Shown here: one piece after another, positions 50,576-59,179 of the stretch
Position numbering within the stretch: the stretch's first letter is position 1
Layout: each line of letters opens with the position of its first letter
NCBI RefSeq assembly: GCF_014642405.1
Contig: NZ_BMIN01000009.1
Span: forward strand, 98,518-162,517
Length of the DNA: 64,000 nucleotides
Origin: Pontibacillus salipaludis
GTDB taxonomy: Bacteria > Bacillota > Bacilli > Bacillales > BH030062
Direction: 5' to 3'
Translations under genes and position numbers: made by a program
Notes under the pieces: generated by a model
Told to the model about the DNA's origin: nothing
The model's input: the letters and a program-made list of their open reading frames with translations, nothing else
The model's database searches: none

Positions 50576-51454
50576 ATGAGAGTGAATAAGTTAGCGGTTA
50601 TTGGAGCGGGTTCAATGGGGCATCAGATTGCGATGCTTGGGGCTTTAGGTGGGTATTCAACAGTACTTCAAGACTTAAATGAAGAGGCACTTGAGAAGGC
50701 AAAGGGAACACTCGAAGGGATTATGGATAAATGGGTGAAGAAAGGGAAGATCTCAGAAGGAGATAAGAATGAAGCATTTAATCGCCTTACATTTACACCA
50801 AGTCTTGAAGAAGCGGCAGGAAATGCTGATTTTGTTATTGAGGCCGTAGTTGAGAAGCTAGACGTAAAGCGTGAAGTGTTTCAACAGCTTGATAACATTG
50901 CTCCTCCGCAAACGATTCTTGCAACGAACAGCTCTACTATTGTCAGTTCCCTGATCGCTGACGTGACAGAACGTCCAGACCGCGTATGCAATATGCATTT
51001 TTTCTTCCCGGCCCTAGTCATGGATTGTGTGGAAGTGGTAAAGGGAGACCATACTTCTGAAGAAACAGCACAAATTGCTATGGAAGTTAGTGAGCAGATG
51101 AATCGAACGGCTGTCCTTCTTCATAAGGAGATCTCTGGCTTTATAGCAAATCGTATTTTATTTGCTATTCAAAAGGAAGCCATGAGTCTCTATGAAAATG
51201 GCTATGCTGATTTCAAAGATATCGATACGATTACGAAAAAAGCCCTCAGCCATCCACTGGGACCGTTCGAATTGCTAGATTTATCTGGTATTGACGTTGG
51301 ATATTACGTTATGCAACAACAATATAATGAGACAGGTAATCCACTTGATCAGCCACCTAAAACGATCGTGGATAAAGTGGAAGCGGGCGAGCTTGGCCGT
51401 AAGACAGGTAAAGGATTTTATGAATATAGTGAAAACGGAAGAGTGCGCTCATAA
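50576..51454 (+). CDS. 3-hydroxyacyl-CoA dehydrogenase (HBD type)
   Basis: This 292-residue enzyme oxidises L-3-hydroxyacyl-CoA to 3-oxoacyl-CoA with NAD. NAD loop: LAVIGAGSMGHQIAMLGA; substrate region ATNSSTIVSSLIA; C-terminal HPLGPFELLDLSGIDVGY and the ending GRKTGKGFYEY. The catalytic-His segment is MHFFFPALVMDCVEVV: the usual reading is HFFNP, so the Asn after the second Phe is replaced by Phe. ATG 50576 lies seven bases after AAGGAGGT, which overlaps the TetR stop. It supplies the third step of beta-oxidation in the operon. Confidence 0.9.
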   Translation: MRVNKLAVIGAGSMGHQIAMLGALGGYSTVLQDLNEEALEKAKGTLEGIMDKWVKKGKISEGDKNEAFNRLTFTPSLEEAAGNADFVIEAVVEKLDVKREVFQQLDNIAPPQTILATNSSTIVSSLIADVTERPDRVCNMHFFFPALVMDCVEVVKGDHTSEETAQIAMEVSEQMNRTAVLLHKEISGFIANRILFAIQKEAMSLYENGYADFKDIDTITKKALSHPLGPFELLDLSGIDVGYYVMQQQYNETGNPLDQPPKTIVDKVEAGELGRKTGKGFYEYSENGRVRS

Positions 51455-51469
51455 AGGTGAGGTGACGAT

Positions 51470-51865
51470 GTGCATCAACATAAAGTAATGGTTCGGTTTT
51501 GTGAAACAGACTTACTCGGGCATGTAAATAATAGTAACTATTTTGTTTATTTAGAAGATGCTAGAATTCAGTTTTTCTATGATGCGGATATTTTCGATGA
51601 AGACCAGAATTATGTTCTGGCATCGGCAAAATGTGACTTTATTAAGCAAGCTTATTTTAGGCAGGTCCTTGTTATTGAGACGAAAGTCGTTCGCATTGGT
51701 AATAGTAGTTTCACGGCTCTTCAAGAGATTTATGATGATGAAACAAATACATTAATCGCTAGAGGAGAGTCGGTCATTGTTTCATTCGATGTAGAAACAG
51801 AGAAAAGTAAACCACTCTCTGATCCTATTCGAGAGAAGTTAGATCAGTTTGTAGTGAACGTTTAA
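51470..51865 (+). CDS. Acyl-CoA thioesterase, 4HBT (YbgC/FcbC) family
   Basis: This 131-residue single hotdog protein has MVRFCETDLLGHVNNSNYFVYLEDAR, where the Asp in ETDLLGHVNN is the catalytic residue of the 4HBT group. The middle strands FIKQAYFRQVLVIETKVVRIGNSSF are typical. GTG 51470 follows AGGTGAGGTGA; an ATG two bases earlier is out of frame and stops early. In the Lva pathway of Pseudomonas a thioesterase is also part of the set, freeing product or CoA. Here its acyl preference is unknown. Confidence 0.85.
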   Translation: MHQHKVMVRFCETDLLGHVNNSNYFVYLEDARIQFFYDADIFDEDQNYVLASAKCDFIKQAYFRQVLVIETKVVRIGNSSFTALQEIYDDETNTLIARGESVIVSFDVETEKSKPLSDPIREKLDQFVVNV

Positions 51866-51879
51866 AAAGGGGGAAAATC

Positions 51880-52932
51880 ATGCAGGATACACAACCCGTA
51901 AGGAGCGGAGAAGAACTTGATAGTAGAGCGCTCGAAGATTTTCTTAAGCGTCATTTATCTTCCTATCCATCAGGAGAACTTCAGGTTCGTCAATTTGGTG
52001 CAGGTCATTCGAATTTAACTTATGAATTGAAGAAAGGGGACTTTGAAGCGGTACTACGTCGCCCCCCTCTTGGACCGGTTGCTCCAAAAGCTCATGATAT
52101 GAATCGAGAGTACACAATTTTGAAAGCGCTTCACGATAAGTTCCCTCTTGCCCCTAGACCTATTGTGTATGGTGATGAATCCGTTTTAGGAGCCCCCTTC
52201 TTTTTAATGGAAAGGAAAAAGGGGATCGTTCTTGATACGGAATGGCCAGAAGGAGTAGAAGGTTCTCATCAACTAGGACAATCGATTTCTAAAGAGATGG
52301 TCGACAGACTTGTCGAACTACACAACCTTGACTATCAAGGAACTGAACTTGAAACAATGGGGAAACCTGAAGGATTTATGGAGCGCCAAGTGCACGGTTG
52401 GATTAAGCGTTATGACAAAGCCCTGACAGATGATGTGAAATCAGGTGAGCGAATTAAGAAATGGCTCATCGATCACATACCATCTTCTTCTGAAGCTTCA
52501 GTTATCCATTATGATTACAAACTAAATAACGCGATGTTTAATAGAAACAACTATAGCAGGATGGTGGGTTTATTTGACTGGGAGATGACGACGGTTGGTG
52601 ACCCAATGGCTGATCTTGGAGTAGCTTTAGGATACTGGATCCAGAAGGATGACCCAGAGTCGTTACGAAAAGGATTAGGGAAGCCACCATTAACCATACA
52701 AGAAGGTTTCTTCTCTCGGGATGACTTTATAGAACGGTATGCGAAGAAAAGTGGTAGGGACGTAACGAATATGGACGTCTATCTATCGTTCGCTTATTTT
52801 AAGCTCGCTGGGATTGTACAACAAATCTATTACCGTTACAAAATGGGGCAGACAAGCGACCCACGATTTGCGCATATGAATCATTTTGTGAATCACCTTA
52901 TTGATCTAGCAGAAGAAACAGCGAGGGTGTAG
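51880..52932 (+). CDS. APH-fold kinase, ACAD10/11 kinase-half and LvaA-like
   Basis: A 350-residue aminoglycoside-phosphotransferase-fold protein. Blocks include RQFGAGHSNLTYEL and FEAVLRRPPLGPVAPKAHDMNREY. The catalytic loop is IHYDYKLNNAMF (His210, Asp212, Asn217) and the metal motif is LFDWEMTTVGDPMADLG (Asp233). The PPxGxxxPxAHDMxREYxxL segment is characteristic of the ACAD10/ACAD11 N-terminal kinase and of LvaA, which phosphorylate the 4-hydroxyl of 4-hydroxyacyl-CoA. An ACAD11-type dehydrogenase is encoded in the same operon, so a 4-hydroxyacyl-CoA kinase role is proposed. An antibiotic-resistance role is unlikely. It ends two bases before the ComB-like gene. Confidence 0.87.
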   Translation: MQDTQPVRSGEELDSRALEDFLKRHLSSYPSGELQVRQFGAGHSNLTYELKKGDFEAVLRRPPLGPVAPKAHDMNREYTILKALHDKFPLAPRPIVYGDESVLGAPFFLMERKKGIVLDTEWPEGVEGSHQLGQSISKEMVDRLVELHNLDYQGTELETMGKPEGFMERQVHGWIKRYDKALTDDVKSGERIKKWLIDHIPSSSEASVIHYDYKLNNAMFNRNNYSRMVGLFDWEMTTVGDPMADLGVALGYWIQKDDPESLRKGLGKPPLTIQEGFFSRDDFIERYAKKSGRDVTNMDVYLSFAYFKLAGIVQQIYYRYKMGQTSDPRFAHMNHFVNHLIDLAEETARV

Positions 52933-52934
52933 AG

Positions 52935-53684
52935 GTGGGGCGCATTCATGTAGTGATGAAAAAAGAAGATATTGATCCTTCTAGGTGGCAGAACAACTCA
53001 GTTGCCGTTGTCTTTGATGTACTCCTTGCTACTTCCACTATTACGGCAAGTTTAGCGAATGGTGCACGGGAAGTAATACCGGTTCTAAACGAACAGGAAG
53101 CGAAATCAGTATCAAAAAGATTTCAGCATGAAAACCCACTCGTTGCAGGGGAGTATGGAGGCATCACAATTAAAGGCTTTCTCCCACCTAATCCACTAGC
53201 GTTAAATCGAGTTGTTTATAATCGTCTACTCATATTATCGACAACAAATGGTACAGTTGCCACTCGCCGTTCAGAGGGAGCTTCAATGGTCTATCTATGT
53301 TCACTCTTAAATATAGGTGCTATAGCCGACCGGCTCTACCAAGAACACCGAACAGAAAATATTGTACTTGTGTGCTCCGGATCAGCGAACTCGTTCTGTC
53401 TTGAGGACTATTACGGTGCGGGGGGACTCCTACATTCATTGATACAAAAAGGTGACTGGGAATTATCTGATGCGGCTCGAGGTGCCTTAATGGTATACAG
53501 CAACGAAAAACGGACCGCTAAAGAAGTCTTAGCTGAAACGAGAGTTGGAGAAATGATGACTGCTTATGGCTTAGAAGAGGATCTATCGTTTGTGTCTAAT
53601 GAAAACCAATATAATATTGTCCCCGTATTTTCCAAGAGGAGCGGGTCGATTAAGGAGGTTAAGGAATATGAATCCAGTCGATAA
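52935..53684 (+). CDS. ComB-family (2-phosphosulfolactate phosphatase-like) protein
   Basis: The 249-residue protein shows the ComB family core: VVFDVLLATSTITASLANGA (Asp28), AGEYGGITIKGF, LSTTNGTVATR and EDYYGAGGLLHSL. ComB removes phosphate from phosphosulfolactate in coenzyme M or sulfolactate synthesis. The family normally reads DVLRAT; here Leu31 takes the Arg place, which suggests another substrate. No ComA partner is nearby. GTG 52935 begins two bases after the kinase stop, and its 3' end overlaps the next gene by 17 bases, so it is translated with the fatty-acid genes. A role on the phosphorylated acyl intermediate is speculative. Confidence 0.85.
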   Translation: MGRIHVVMKKEDIDPSRWQNNSVAVVFDVLLATSTITASLANGAREVIPVLNEQEAKSVSKRFQHENPLVAGEYGGITIKGFLPPNPLALNRVVYNRLLILSTTNGTVATRRSEGASMVYLCSLLNIGAIADRLYQEHRTENIVLVCSGSANSFCLEDYYGAGGLLHSLIQKGDWELSDAARGALMVYSNEKRTAKEVLAETRVGEMMTAYGLEEDLSFVSNENQYNIVPVFSKRSGSIKEVKEYESSR

Positions 53685-55437
53685 GATGATCAGGGGTGGT
53701 CAGTTTTTAACGGATCGTATAACGCCTCTAGAAATGTTTACTCCAGAAGATTTATCAGATGAGCATAAGATGATTCAGACAACAGCTCAGAAGTTCTTAA
53801 GAGGAGAAGTCTACCCTCAAAGGGAGACCATCGAGAATGGAGACTTTGAATTAGTTGCAACCCTTATGAAGCAAGCTGGGGAGCTTGGTTTACTTGGGCA
53901 CAGCATTCCAGAAGCTTATGGAGGATTGGGATTAGACAAAATTAGCAAAGGGATTGTTGGTGAAGCCCTGGGGAGTGCGAGCGGATATTCTGTAGCGCAC
54001 AGTAATCATACTTGTATTGCGACCCTACCTATTACGTACTTCGGAACAAAAGAACAAAAAGAGACATACCTTCCTAAACTTGCCTCAGGTGAATATATTG
54101 GAGCTTATTGCCTGACTGAACCTGAGGCAGGTTCAGATGCATTAGCGGCTAAAACGACAGCCGCTTTGAACGAAGCGGGCACGCACTATATTTTGAATGG
54201 AACTAAAATTTATATAACGAATGCTGCATTTGCTGATACCTTTATTGTTTATGCCAAAGTCGACGGGGAGCATTTCTCTGCTTTCATAGTTGAAAAGGAT
54301 TTTCCTGGGGTCACGATTGGACCGGAAGAACAGAAGATGGGGATCAAAGGTTCTTCAACGTGTTCAGTCATTTTTGAAGACTGCGAGGTGCCTGTAAAGA
54401 ATCTGTTAGGGGAAGTTGGCCGTGGTCATGTTATTGCTTTAAATGTGCTGAACTTAGGGCGCTTTAATCTTGGCTTTGCAACCACTGGCGCTTCACGTGC
54501 TGTCTTTGATGCGACCTTGTCACAGGTAACGGAACGAAAGCAATTTAAACGGCGCATTGCAGACTTTCCGGCAACACAAGAAAAAATTGCAACGATGGCG
54601 AGTGAATTATTTGCAGCCGAGTCGGTTATGTACCGTACAGCAGGGCTTGTAGAATCAGCTCTAGGAGGCTATGAGGATTCTGTCGATTATAAAGCGATTG
54701 CTAAAGCAATGAATGAACATGCTCTAGAATCGGCAATTTGTAAAATTGTAGGTTCTGAGACTCTTGATTACATGGCAGATGAAGGCGTTCAGCTTCATGG
54801 GGGAGCCGGCTTTATTAAGGAATATCCAGTTGAACAAGCCTACAGGGATGCACGGATCAATCGAATATTTGAAGGAACGAATGAAATTAATCGGTTACTA
54901 ATCCCTGGGGCGTTCTTTAAACGAGTGGCGAAAGGGGAAGTAGATGCACGTTCATTAATTGAGCAGGCACAAGCAAAGCTTGAAAGTGGTATTCAGAAAG
55001 AAGACGACATTCTCGCTTCCCTCCATCAAGTCGTAGATACCTACAGAAACATTTTCTTAGTATGTGCGGGTGCTGCCTACGAAGCCTACGGGGACGCTAT
55101 GAAGAATGAACAGGAAACCCTGATGAAGCTTGCTAATATTGCGATTGCTCTTTATCAGGCAGAATCATGCGTAGTTCGGGCAGAGAAAGCGAGAGAACAT
55201 GGGGATCGTACCTATAGTTTAAAAGAAAAACTTGCGGAGACGTTTGTGGAGCATTCTTTAGCACAAGTTGAAACGAACGCGAAGTATCTCGGTGCATCCT
55301 TGTTAAAAGGCGAAATCCGATCCCAATTCCTGATGGGTGTTTCCGTTAATTTGAATGCCTTTCTTACAGAGAATCGCATAGAACGAAACCGTGTCATAGC
55401 GTCTCACATGATCGAAGCGACCAATTACGTTCGCTAA
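53668..55437 (+). CDS. Acyl-CoA dehydrogenase, long FadE (YusJ)-like type
   Basis: This 589-residue dehydrogenase has a normal ACAD core of about 410 residues plus a 170-residue helical C-terminal extension, as in Bacillus FadE. FAD/CoA blocks are CLTEPEAGSDALAAKTTA, LNGTKIYITNAAFADTFIVYAK and KEYPVEQAYRDARINRIFEGTNEI. The catalytic Glu402 in FEGT is intact, in contrast to the first dehydrogenase of the operon. ATG 53668 is eight bases after AAGGAGGT; it overlaps the ComB-like gene by 17 bases, so it is translationally coupled. It likely does the usual alpha,beta-dehydrogenation. Confidence 0.9.
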   Translation: MNPVDKMIRGGQFLTDRITPLEMFTPEDLSDEHKMIQTTAQKFLRGEVYPQRETIENGDFELVATLMKQAGELGLLGHSIPEAYGGLGLDKISKGIVGEALGSASGYSVAHSNHTCIATLPITYFGTKEQKETYLPKLASGEYIGAYCLTEPEAGSDALAAKTTAALNEAGTHYILNGTKIYITNAAFADTFIVYAKVDGEHFSAFIVEKDFPGVTIGPEEQKMGIKGSSTCSVIFEDCEVPVKNLLGEVGRGHVIALNVLNLGRFNLGFATTGASRAVFDATLSQVTERKQFKRRIADFPATQEKIATMASELFAAESVMYRTAGLVESALGGYEDSVDYKAIAKAMNEHALESAICKIVGSETLDYMADEGVQLHGGAGFIKEYPVEQAYRDARINRIFEGTNEINRLLIPGAFFKRVAKGEVDARSLIEQAQAKLESGIQKEDDILASLHQVVDTYRNIFLVCAGAAYEAYGDAMKNEQETLMKLANIAIALYQAESCVVRAEKAREHGDRTYSLKEKLAETFVEHSLAQVETNAKYLGASLLKGEIRSQFLMGVSVNLNAFLTENRIERNRVIASHMIEATNYVR

Positions 55438-55455
55438 TATAAAGGAGGATATGAT

Positions 55456-56241
55456 TTGATACAAGGCAATGATCATTTACAAATTACTCAAGAGGGGCCT
55501 GTTTTATCTTGTGTGTTAAACAGGCCAGATCGCCTTAACGCATTCAGTGAAGAAATGATTACTGGATTAACACGGGCGGTGAAACAAGCAGATCGCTCTG
55601 ATTCTATTAAAGCGATTACCATCTCTGGTGCAGGACGTTCTTTCTCCGCAGGTGGAGATGTAAAAGAGATGGGGCAAGCAACGGCTACAGATGTGTATGA
55701 TCATTTAGGGTATTTAAATGAACTCATACTGACGATGAAAGAATGCTCGAAGCCGATTATAGCAATCGTTCATGGTTTCGCAGCAGGAGCTGGCTGGAAC
55801 TTGGTACTTGCTTGTGATCAAATTCTCGCCGCTAAAGAAAGTCAGTTTGTCTTAAGTTTTGCCCAGGTGGGATTGGTTTCAGATGGAGGTGGCAGCTATT
55901 TCTTAACGAAAAAGCTTGGTCCGTATAAAGCCAAAGAGCTTCTTTTTAATGCGGAACCTGTATCAGCCCAACAGGCCATGGAGCTTGGGTTAGTCAATAA
56001 AGTATATGAGCAAAGCGAACTTGAAGCTTCAGCAAGAGGATACGTTACTAAAATTGCAATGGGACCAGGTCGTGCGATCAGTATGATGAAAAAGCTCGTC
56101 AACCAGTCTGAAACAGCCGATCTTGCTTCGATTCTTGAGCAAGAGCGAATTACTCAGACGGTCATGGTTTCAACAGAGGATCATCAGGAAGGCGTTAGCG
56201 CGTTTGTTGAGAAACGAAAGCCTGCATTTACAGGCCAATAA
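55456..56241 (+). CDS. Enoyl-CoA hydratase/isomerase (crotonase) family
   Basis: This 261-residue crotonase has the oxyanion-hole loops GRSFSAGGDVKEMG and GFAAGAGWNLVLACD. The segment that carries the second acid reads FAQVGLVSDGGGSYFLTKKLG, so an Asp in place of the hydratase Glu. That pattern is more like PaaG or Delta3,Delta2-enoyl-CoA isomerases (LVPDxGGS) than like hydratases. The start is TTG 55456 behind AAGGAGGATATGA. It may move a double bond made by the ACAD11-like step into the 2,3-position, or hydrate it. The C-terminal VEKRKPAFTGQ is typical of the family. Confidence 0.88.
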   Translation: MIQGNDHLQITQEGPVLSCVLNRPDRLNAFSEEMITGLTRAVKQADRSDSIKAITISGAGRSFSAGGDVKEMGQATATDVYDHLGYLNELILTMKECSKPIIAIVHGFAAGAGWNLVLACDQILAAKESQFVLSFAQVGLVSDGGGSYFLTKKLGPYKAKELLFNAEPVSAQQAMELGLVNKVYEQSELEASARGYVTKIAMGPGRAISMMKKLVNQSETADLASILEQERITQTVMVSTEDHQEGVSAFVEKRKPAFTGQ

Positions 56242-56252
56242 GGAGGAGTTTT

Positions 56253-57227
56253 ATGAAAGCTGTTCAGTTTGAGAACTATGGAGGACCAGAAGTGTTAGAA
56301 ATCAAAGATCTAAATAATCCTAGTCCATCTGAAGGGGAGGTGCTTCTTAAAGTTGAGGCTATTGGGGTGAATTATGCAGATACGGCTCGCCGAGAGGGAG
56401 CATATGTTGTTCCAACTCCACTGCCTTTTATCCCTGGTGCGGAAGTTGCTGGAGTCGTTGAGGAGATTGGAGAAGGTGTTTCAAACGTACAAAAGGGAGA
56501 CCGAGTCGTTACGCTCATTGAGAAAGGGGGATATGCTGAATACGCTGTGGCTAATGCTCAGATGTTAATTCCAATACCAGAAGGCGTAACACCTGAAACA
56601 GCTGTTGCTCTCCCTCTTCAAGGCTTGACCGCTTATCATATTTTAAAAACGATGGGACGGCTTGAAACAGGAGAAACAGTTCTTGTTCACGCAGCCGCTG
56701 GTGGTGTTGGATCTCTTGCTGTACAATTGGCTAAAACATTCGGAGCAGGTAAGGTTATTGCTACCGCTAGTACAGAAGAGAAGTTAGAACTTGCCAAGTC
56801 ACTCGGGGCAGATGCGATTGTGAATTACACGGAAGATAACTGGCGAGAGAAGGTAATAGAAGCAAACGGCGGAAAGGGAGTTGATGTTGCATTAGAGATG
56901 GCAGGTGGCGAGATCTTCCATGAAACGGTTAAGTGCATGCGCTCATTTGGACGTGTCGTGGTGTATGGTGTCGCGAGTGGAAACCCAGCTCAAATGTATC
57001 CTTCAGGTTTAATGAACCGGAACTTATCAGTTGTCGGCTTCTTTTTACCACAAATTATGAAAAAACCTAAATTATTCAGTTCAAGCCTTCAGGAACTTTT
57101 AGCTCTTGTTCAAAAGGATGAGCTGAAACTTACAATTGGGGGAGTCTATCCTCTTGCTGAAGCAGCAAACGTACATGAATTACTTCAGAGCAGAAAAACG
57201 AAAGGGAAGCTAGTGCTTGTACCATAA
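56253..57227 (+). CDS. Zinc-free NADPH:quinone oxidoreductase (MDR family)
   Basis: This 324-residue medium-chain reductase has VNYADTARREGAYV and PFIPGAEVAGVVEEIGEGV in the catalytic part and LVHAAAGGVGSLAVQLAK in the nucleotide-binding part. Zinc-binding Cys are missing, so it belongs to the quinone oxidoreductase/zeta-crystallin or enoyl reductase-like group. It could reduce enones or enoyl-CoA, or recycle reductant in the pathway. It follows the crotonase gene by 11 bases with AAGGAGGAG before the ATG. Confidence 0.88.
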   Translation: MKAVQFENYGGPEVLEIKDLNNPSPSEGEVLLKVEAIGVNYADTARREGAYVVPTPLPFIPGAEVAGVVEEIGEGVSNVQKGDRVVTLIEKGGYAEYAVANAQMLIPIPEGVTPETAVALPLQGLTAYHILKTMGRLETGETVLVHAAAGGVGSLAVQLAKTFGAGKVIATASTEEKLELAKSLGADAIVNYTEDNWREKVIEANGGKGVDVALEMAGGEIFHETVKCMRSFGRVVVYGVASGNPAQMYPSGLMNRNLSVVGFFLPQIMKKPKLFSSSLQELLALVQKDELKLTIGGVYPLAEAANVHELLQSRKTKGKLVLVP

Positions 57228-57274
57228 CGTAGGTTAACTACTATACCTAAGAGTGGAAAGGGGAATGGCGATTT

Positions 57275-58936
57275 ATGTTTACGAATCATCTTCAGTACTA
57301 CCCGAATCGTGTAACGAAAAGTCTGTCTGTACCACAAACGACACTCTATCATAATTTGGAGGTGGCAGCAGCACGTTTTCCTGATCATCCAGCAATGCTT
57401 TATTACGGAAGTGAGATTTCCTATCGAACGTTTAAAGAAGAAGCAGGGGCACTTGCTGGTTATTTGCAGCACAAGCTAAATGTTGAAAAAGGAGAACCTG
57501 TTCTGATCTTTATGCAGAACTCTCCTCAATATGCAGTAAGCTTCTATGGTATTAATCGTGCGGATGCCCTTGTCGTCCCGATTAATCCCATGCTCACGTC
57601 GGAGGAGCTTGCCTTTTTCATTCAAGATAGTCAAATTAAGAACGCGATCGTTGGACAAGAGTTGTACGATCGAGTACAACCTCTCTTAAAATCGACTTCT
57701 CTTGAGTCCATTGTGGTAGCTTCCTACAGTGATTATCTGCCTGCAGAGCATATGGAAGATCTCCCGCCTGAAGTGCTTGCGCCACGTCAATCTTTCCATC
57801 ACGCCGGAACGTATTATTGGAAAGATGCCCTGGCAGCTGGTCTTTCACCTAAGCCAGCTGAAGCAGGTCCTGATGACTTATGTGTTATGCCATATACTTC
57901 TGGTACTACAGGAAAACCGAAAGGGTGTATGCATACAAATTCAACTGTTCAAGCGAATGCAGTATCTGCTTACAACTGGGTAAGCATTACAATGGATAGT
58001 GTGCACCTTACTACCTTACCTCTGTTCCATGTAACGGGGATGCTTCATAGTCTTCACGCTCCAGTATATGGCGGATGTACAATGGTCATAGTAACTCGCT
58101 GGGACAGAGAGATGGCAGCTAAAATGATTGAGGAAAATCAAGTGACACACTGGGTTATGATCAGTACGATGCTGATTGATTTTCTTTCAAACCCTACTCT
58201 TTCTTCATATGACATCTCAAGTCTGCAAGTACTAGCAGGTGGTGGAGCTGCATTGCCTGAGGCTGTTGGTAACAAGCTATATGAGATGACGGGGCTTAAG
58301 TTTATTGAAGGATATGGTTTATCAGAAACGATATCCCATACTCACTTCAATCCACCTGATCGTCCGAAACTTCAGTGCCTTGGTGTTCCTTCATTCGATG
58401 TCGATGCACGTATTATTGATCCTGCTACTCAACTAGAGCTTGGAGTAAATGAGACAGGGGAAATTGTTGTAAATGGCCCTCAAGTCTTTGTAGGGTATTA
58501 CAATGAATCTGATAATGAAGGGTCATTTCTTGATATTGACGGGAAAACATTTTTCCGTACAGGGGATATAGGAAGAGTGGACGAGGAAGGATACTTCTTT
58601 ATTGTTGATCGGGTTAAGAGGATGATCAATGCTTCAGGGTACAAAGTGTGGCCTACAGAAGTGGAGTCACTACTTTATAATCATCCTTCCATACAGCAAG
58701 CATGTGTTGTTGGAGTTCCTGATCCACGACGGGGTGAAACAGTAAAAGCCTTCGTGATTTTAAATGAGGAGGCAAAAGGCACAGTAGCTGAGGAAGAGAT
58801 CATTGAATGGGCGAAAGAACACATGGCTGCCTATAAGTATCCTAGGCTCGTAGAGTTTCGCGATTCCCTTCCGACAACAAGTTCCGGGAAGATTCTGTGG
58901 AGGAAGTTGCAGGAGGAAGAGAAAAGTCAGGTGTAA
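57275..58936 (+). CDS. Fatty-acid (long- or medium-chain) acyl-CoA ligase
   Basis: This 553-residue AMP-binding enzyme activates a carboxylic acid as acyl-CoA. The P-loop is MPYTSGTTGKPKGCMHTN, followed by the acyl-pocket region LPLFHVTGMLHSLH, GYGLSETISHTHFNPP, RTGDIGRVDEEGYFF, and RVKRMINASGYKVWPTEVE. The catalytic Lys near the end is in TSSGKILWRKL. It is the last gene of the operon, 47 bases after the oxidoreductase gene, and is followed by a terminator. It would make the acyl-CoA on which the kinase and dehydrogenases act. Confidence 0.92.
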   Translation: MFTNHLQYYPNRVTKSLSVPQTTLYHNLEVAAARFPDHPAMLYYGSEISYRTFKEEAGALAGYLQHKLNVEKGEPVLIFMQNSPQYAVSFYGINRADALVVPINPMLTSEELAFFIQDSQIKNAIVGQELYDRVQPLLKSTSLESIVVASYSDYLPAEHMEDLPPEVLAPRQSFHHAGTYYWKDALAAGLSPKPAEAGPDDLCVMPYTSGTTGKPKGCMHTNSTVQANAVSAYNWVSITMDSVHLTTLPLFHVTGMLHSLHAPVYGGCTMVIVTRWDREMAAKMIEENQVTHWVMISTMLIDFLSNPTLSSYDISSLQVLAGGGAALPEAVGNKLYEMTGLKFIEGYGLSETISHTHFNPPDRPKLQCLGVPSFDVDARIIDPATQLELGVNETGEIVVNGPQVFVGYYNESDNEGSFLDIDGKTFFRTGDIGRVDEEGYFFIVDRVKRMINASGYKVWPTEVESLLYNHPSIQQACVVGVPDPRRGETVKAFVILNEEAKGTVAEEEIIEWAKEHMAAYKYPRLVEFRDSLPTTSSGKILWRKLQEEEKSQV

Positions 58937-58956
58937 TGAAGAACTGAATGTCTTTG

Positions 58957-58992
58957 CAGGGCGAAATCAAGTAGATTTTGCCCTGTTTTTTA
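58957..58992 (+). terminator. Terminator of the acyl-CoA operon
   Basis: CAGGGCGAAATC pairs with GATTTTGCCCTG (one G-U pair), loop AAGTA, then TTTTTTAT. Confidence 0.85.
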
Positions 58993-59179
58993 TTGGGGCA
59001 TGAACGAAAAGGTCTTAAGGGAAAAAATTTCATGATTTCTCTATATTTACTCCTTACCTGAAGAGTAAATAGAAAATGAATAATAGGATAAGCAGCTCTT
59101 ACATACTTATAAATATTGGGTTTTCACAAGTAGTTAGACAACGAAAGAAATTTTGCATACAAAATTGTGAGGTGAAAGT

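Noticed and set aside
51880..52932. Annotating the kinase as an aminoglycoside resistance enzyme
   Set aside because: Fold motifs are shared, but the PPxGxxxPxAHDM segment and the operon context point to acyl-CoA metabolism.
53590..53667. Upstream extension of the second dehydrogenase
   Set aside because: It runs in the ComB-like gene in another frame; the AAGGAGGT site fixes the start at 53668.
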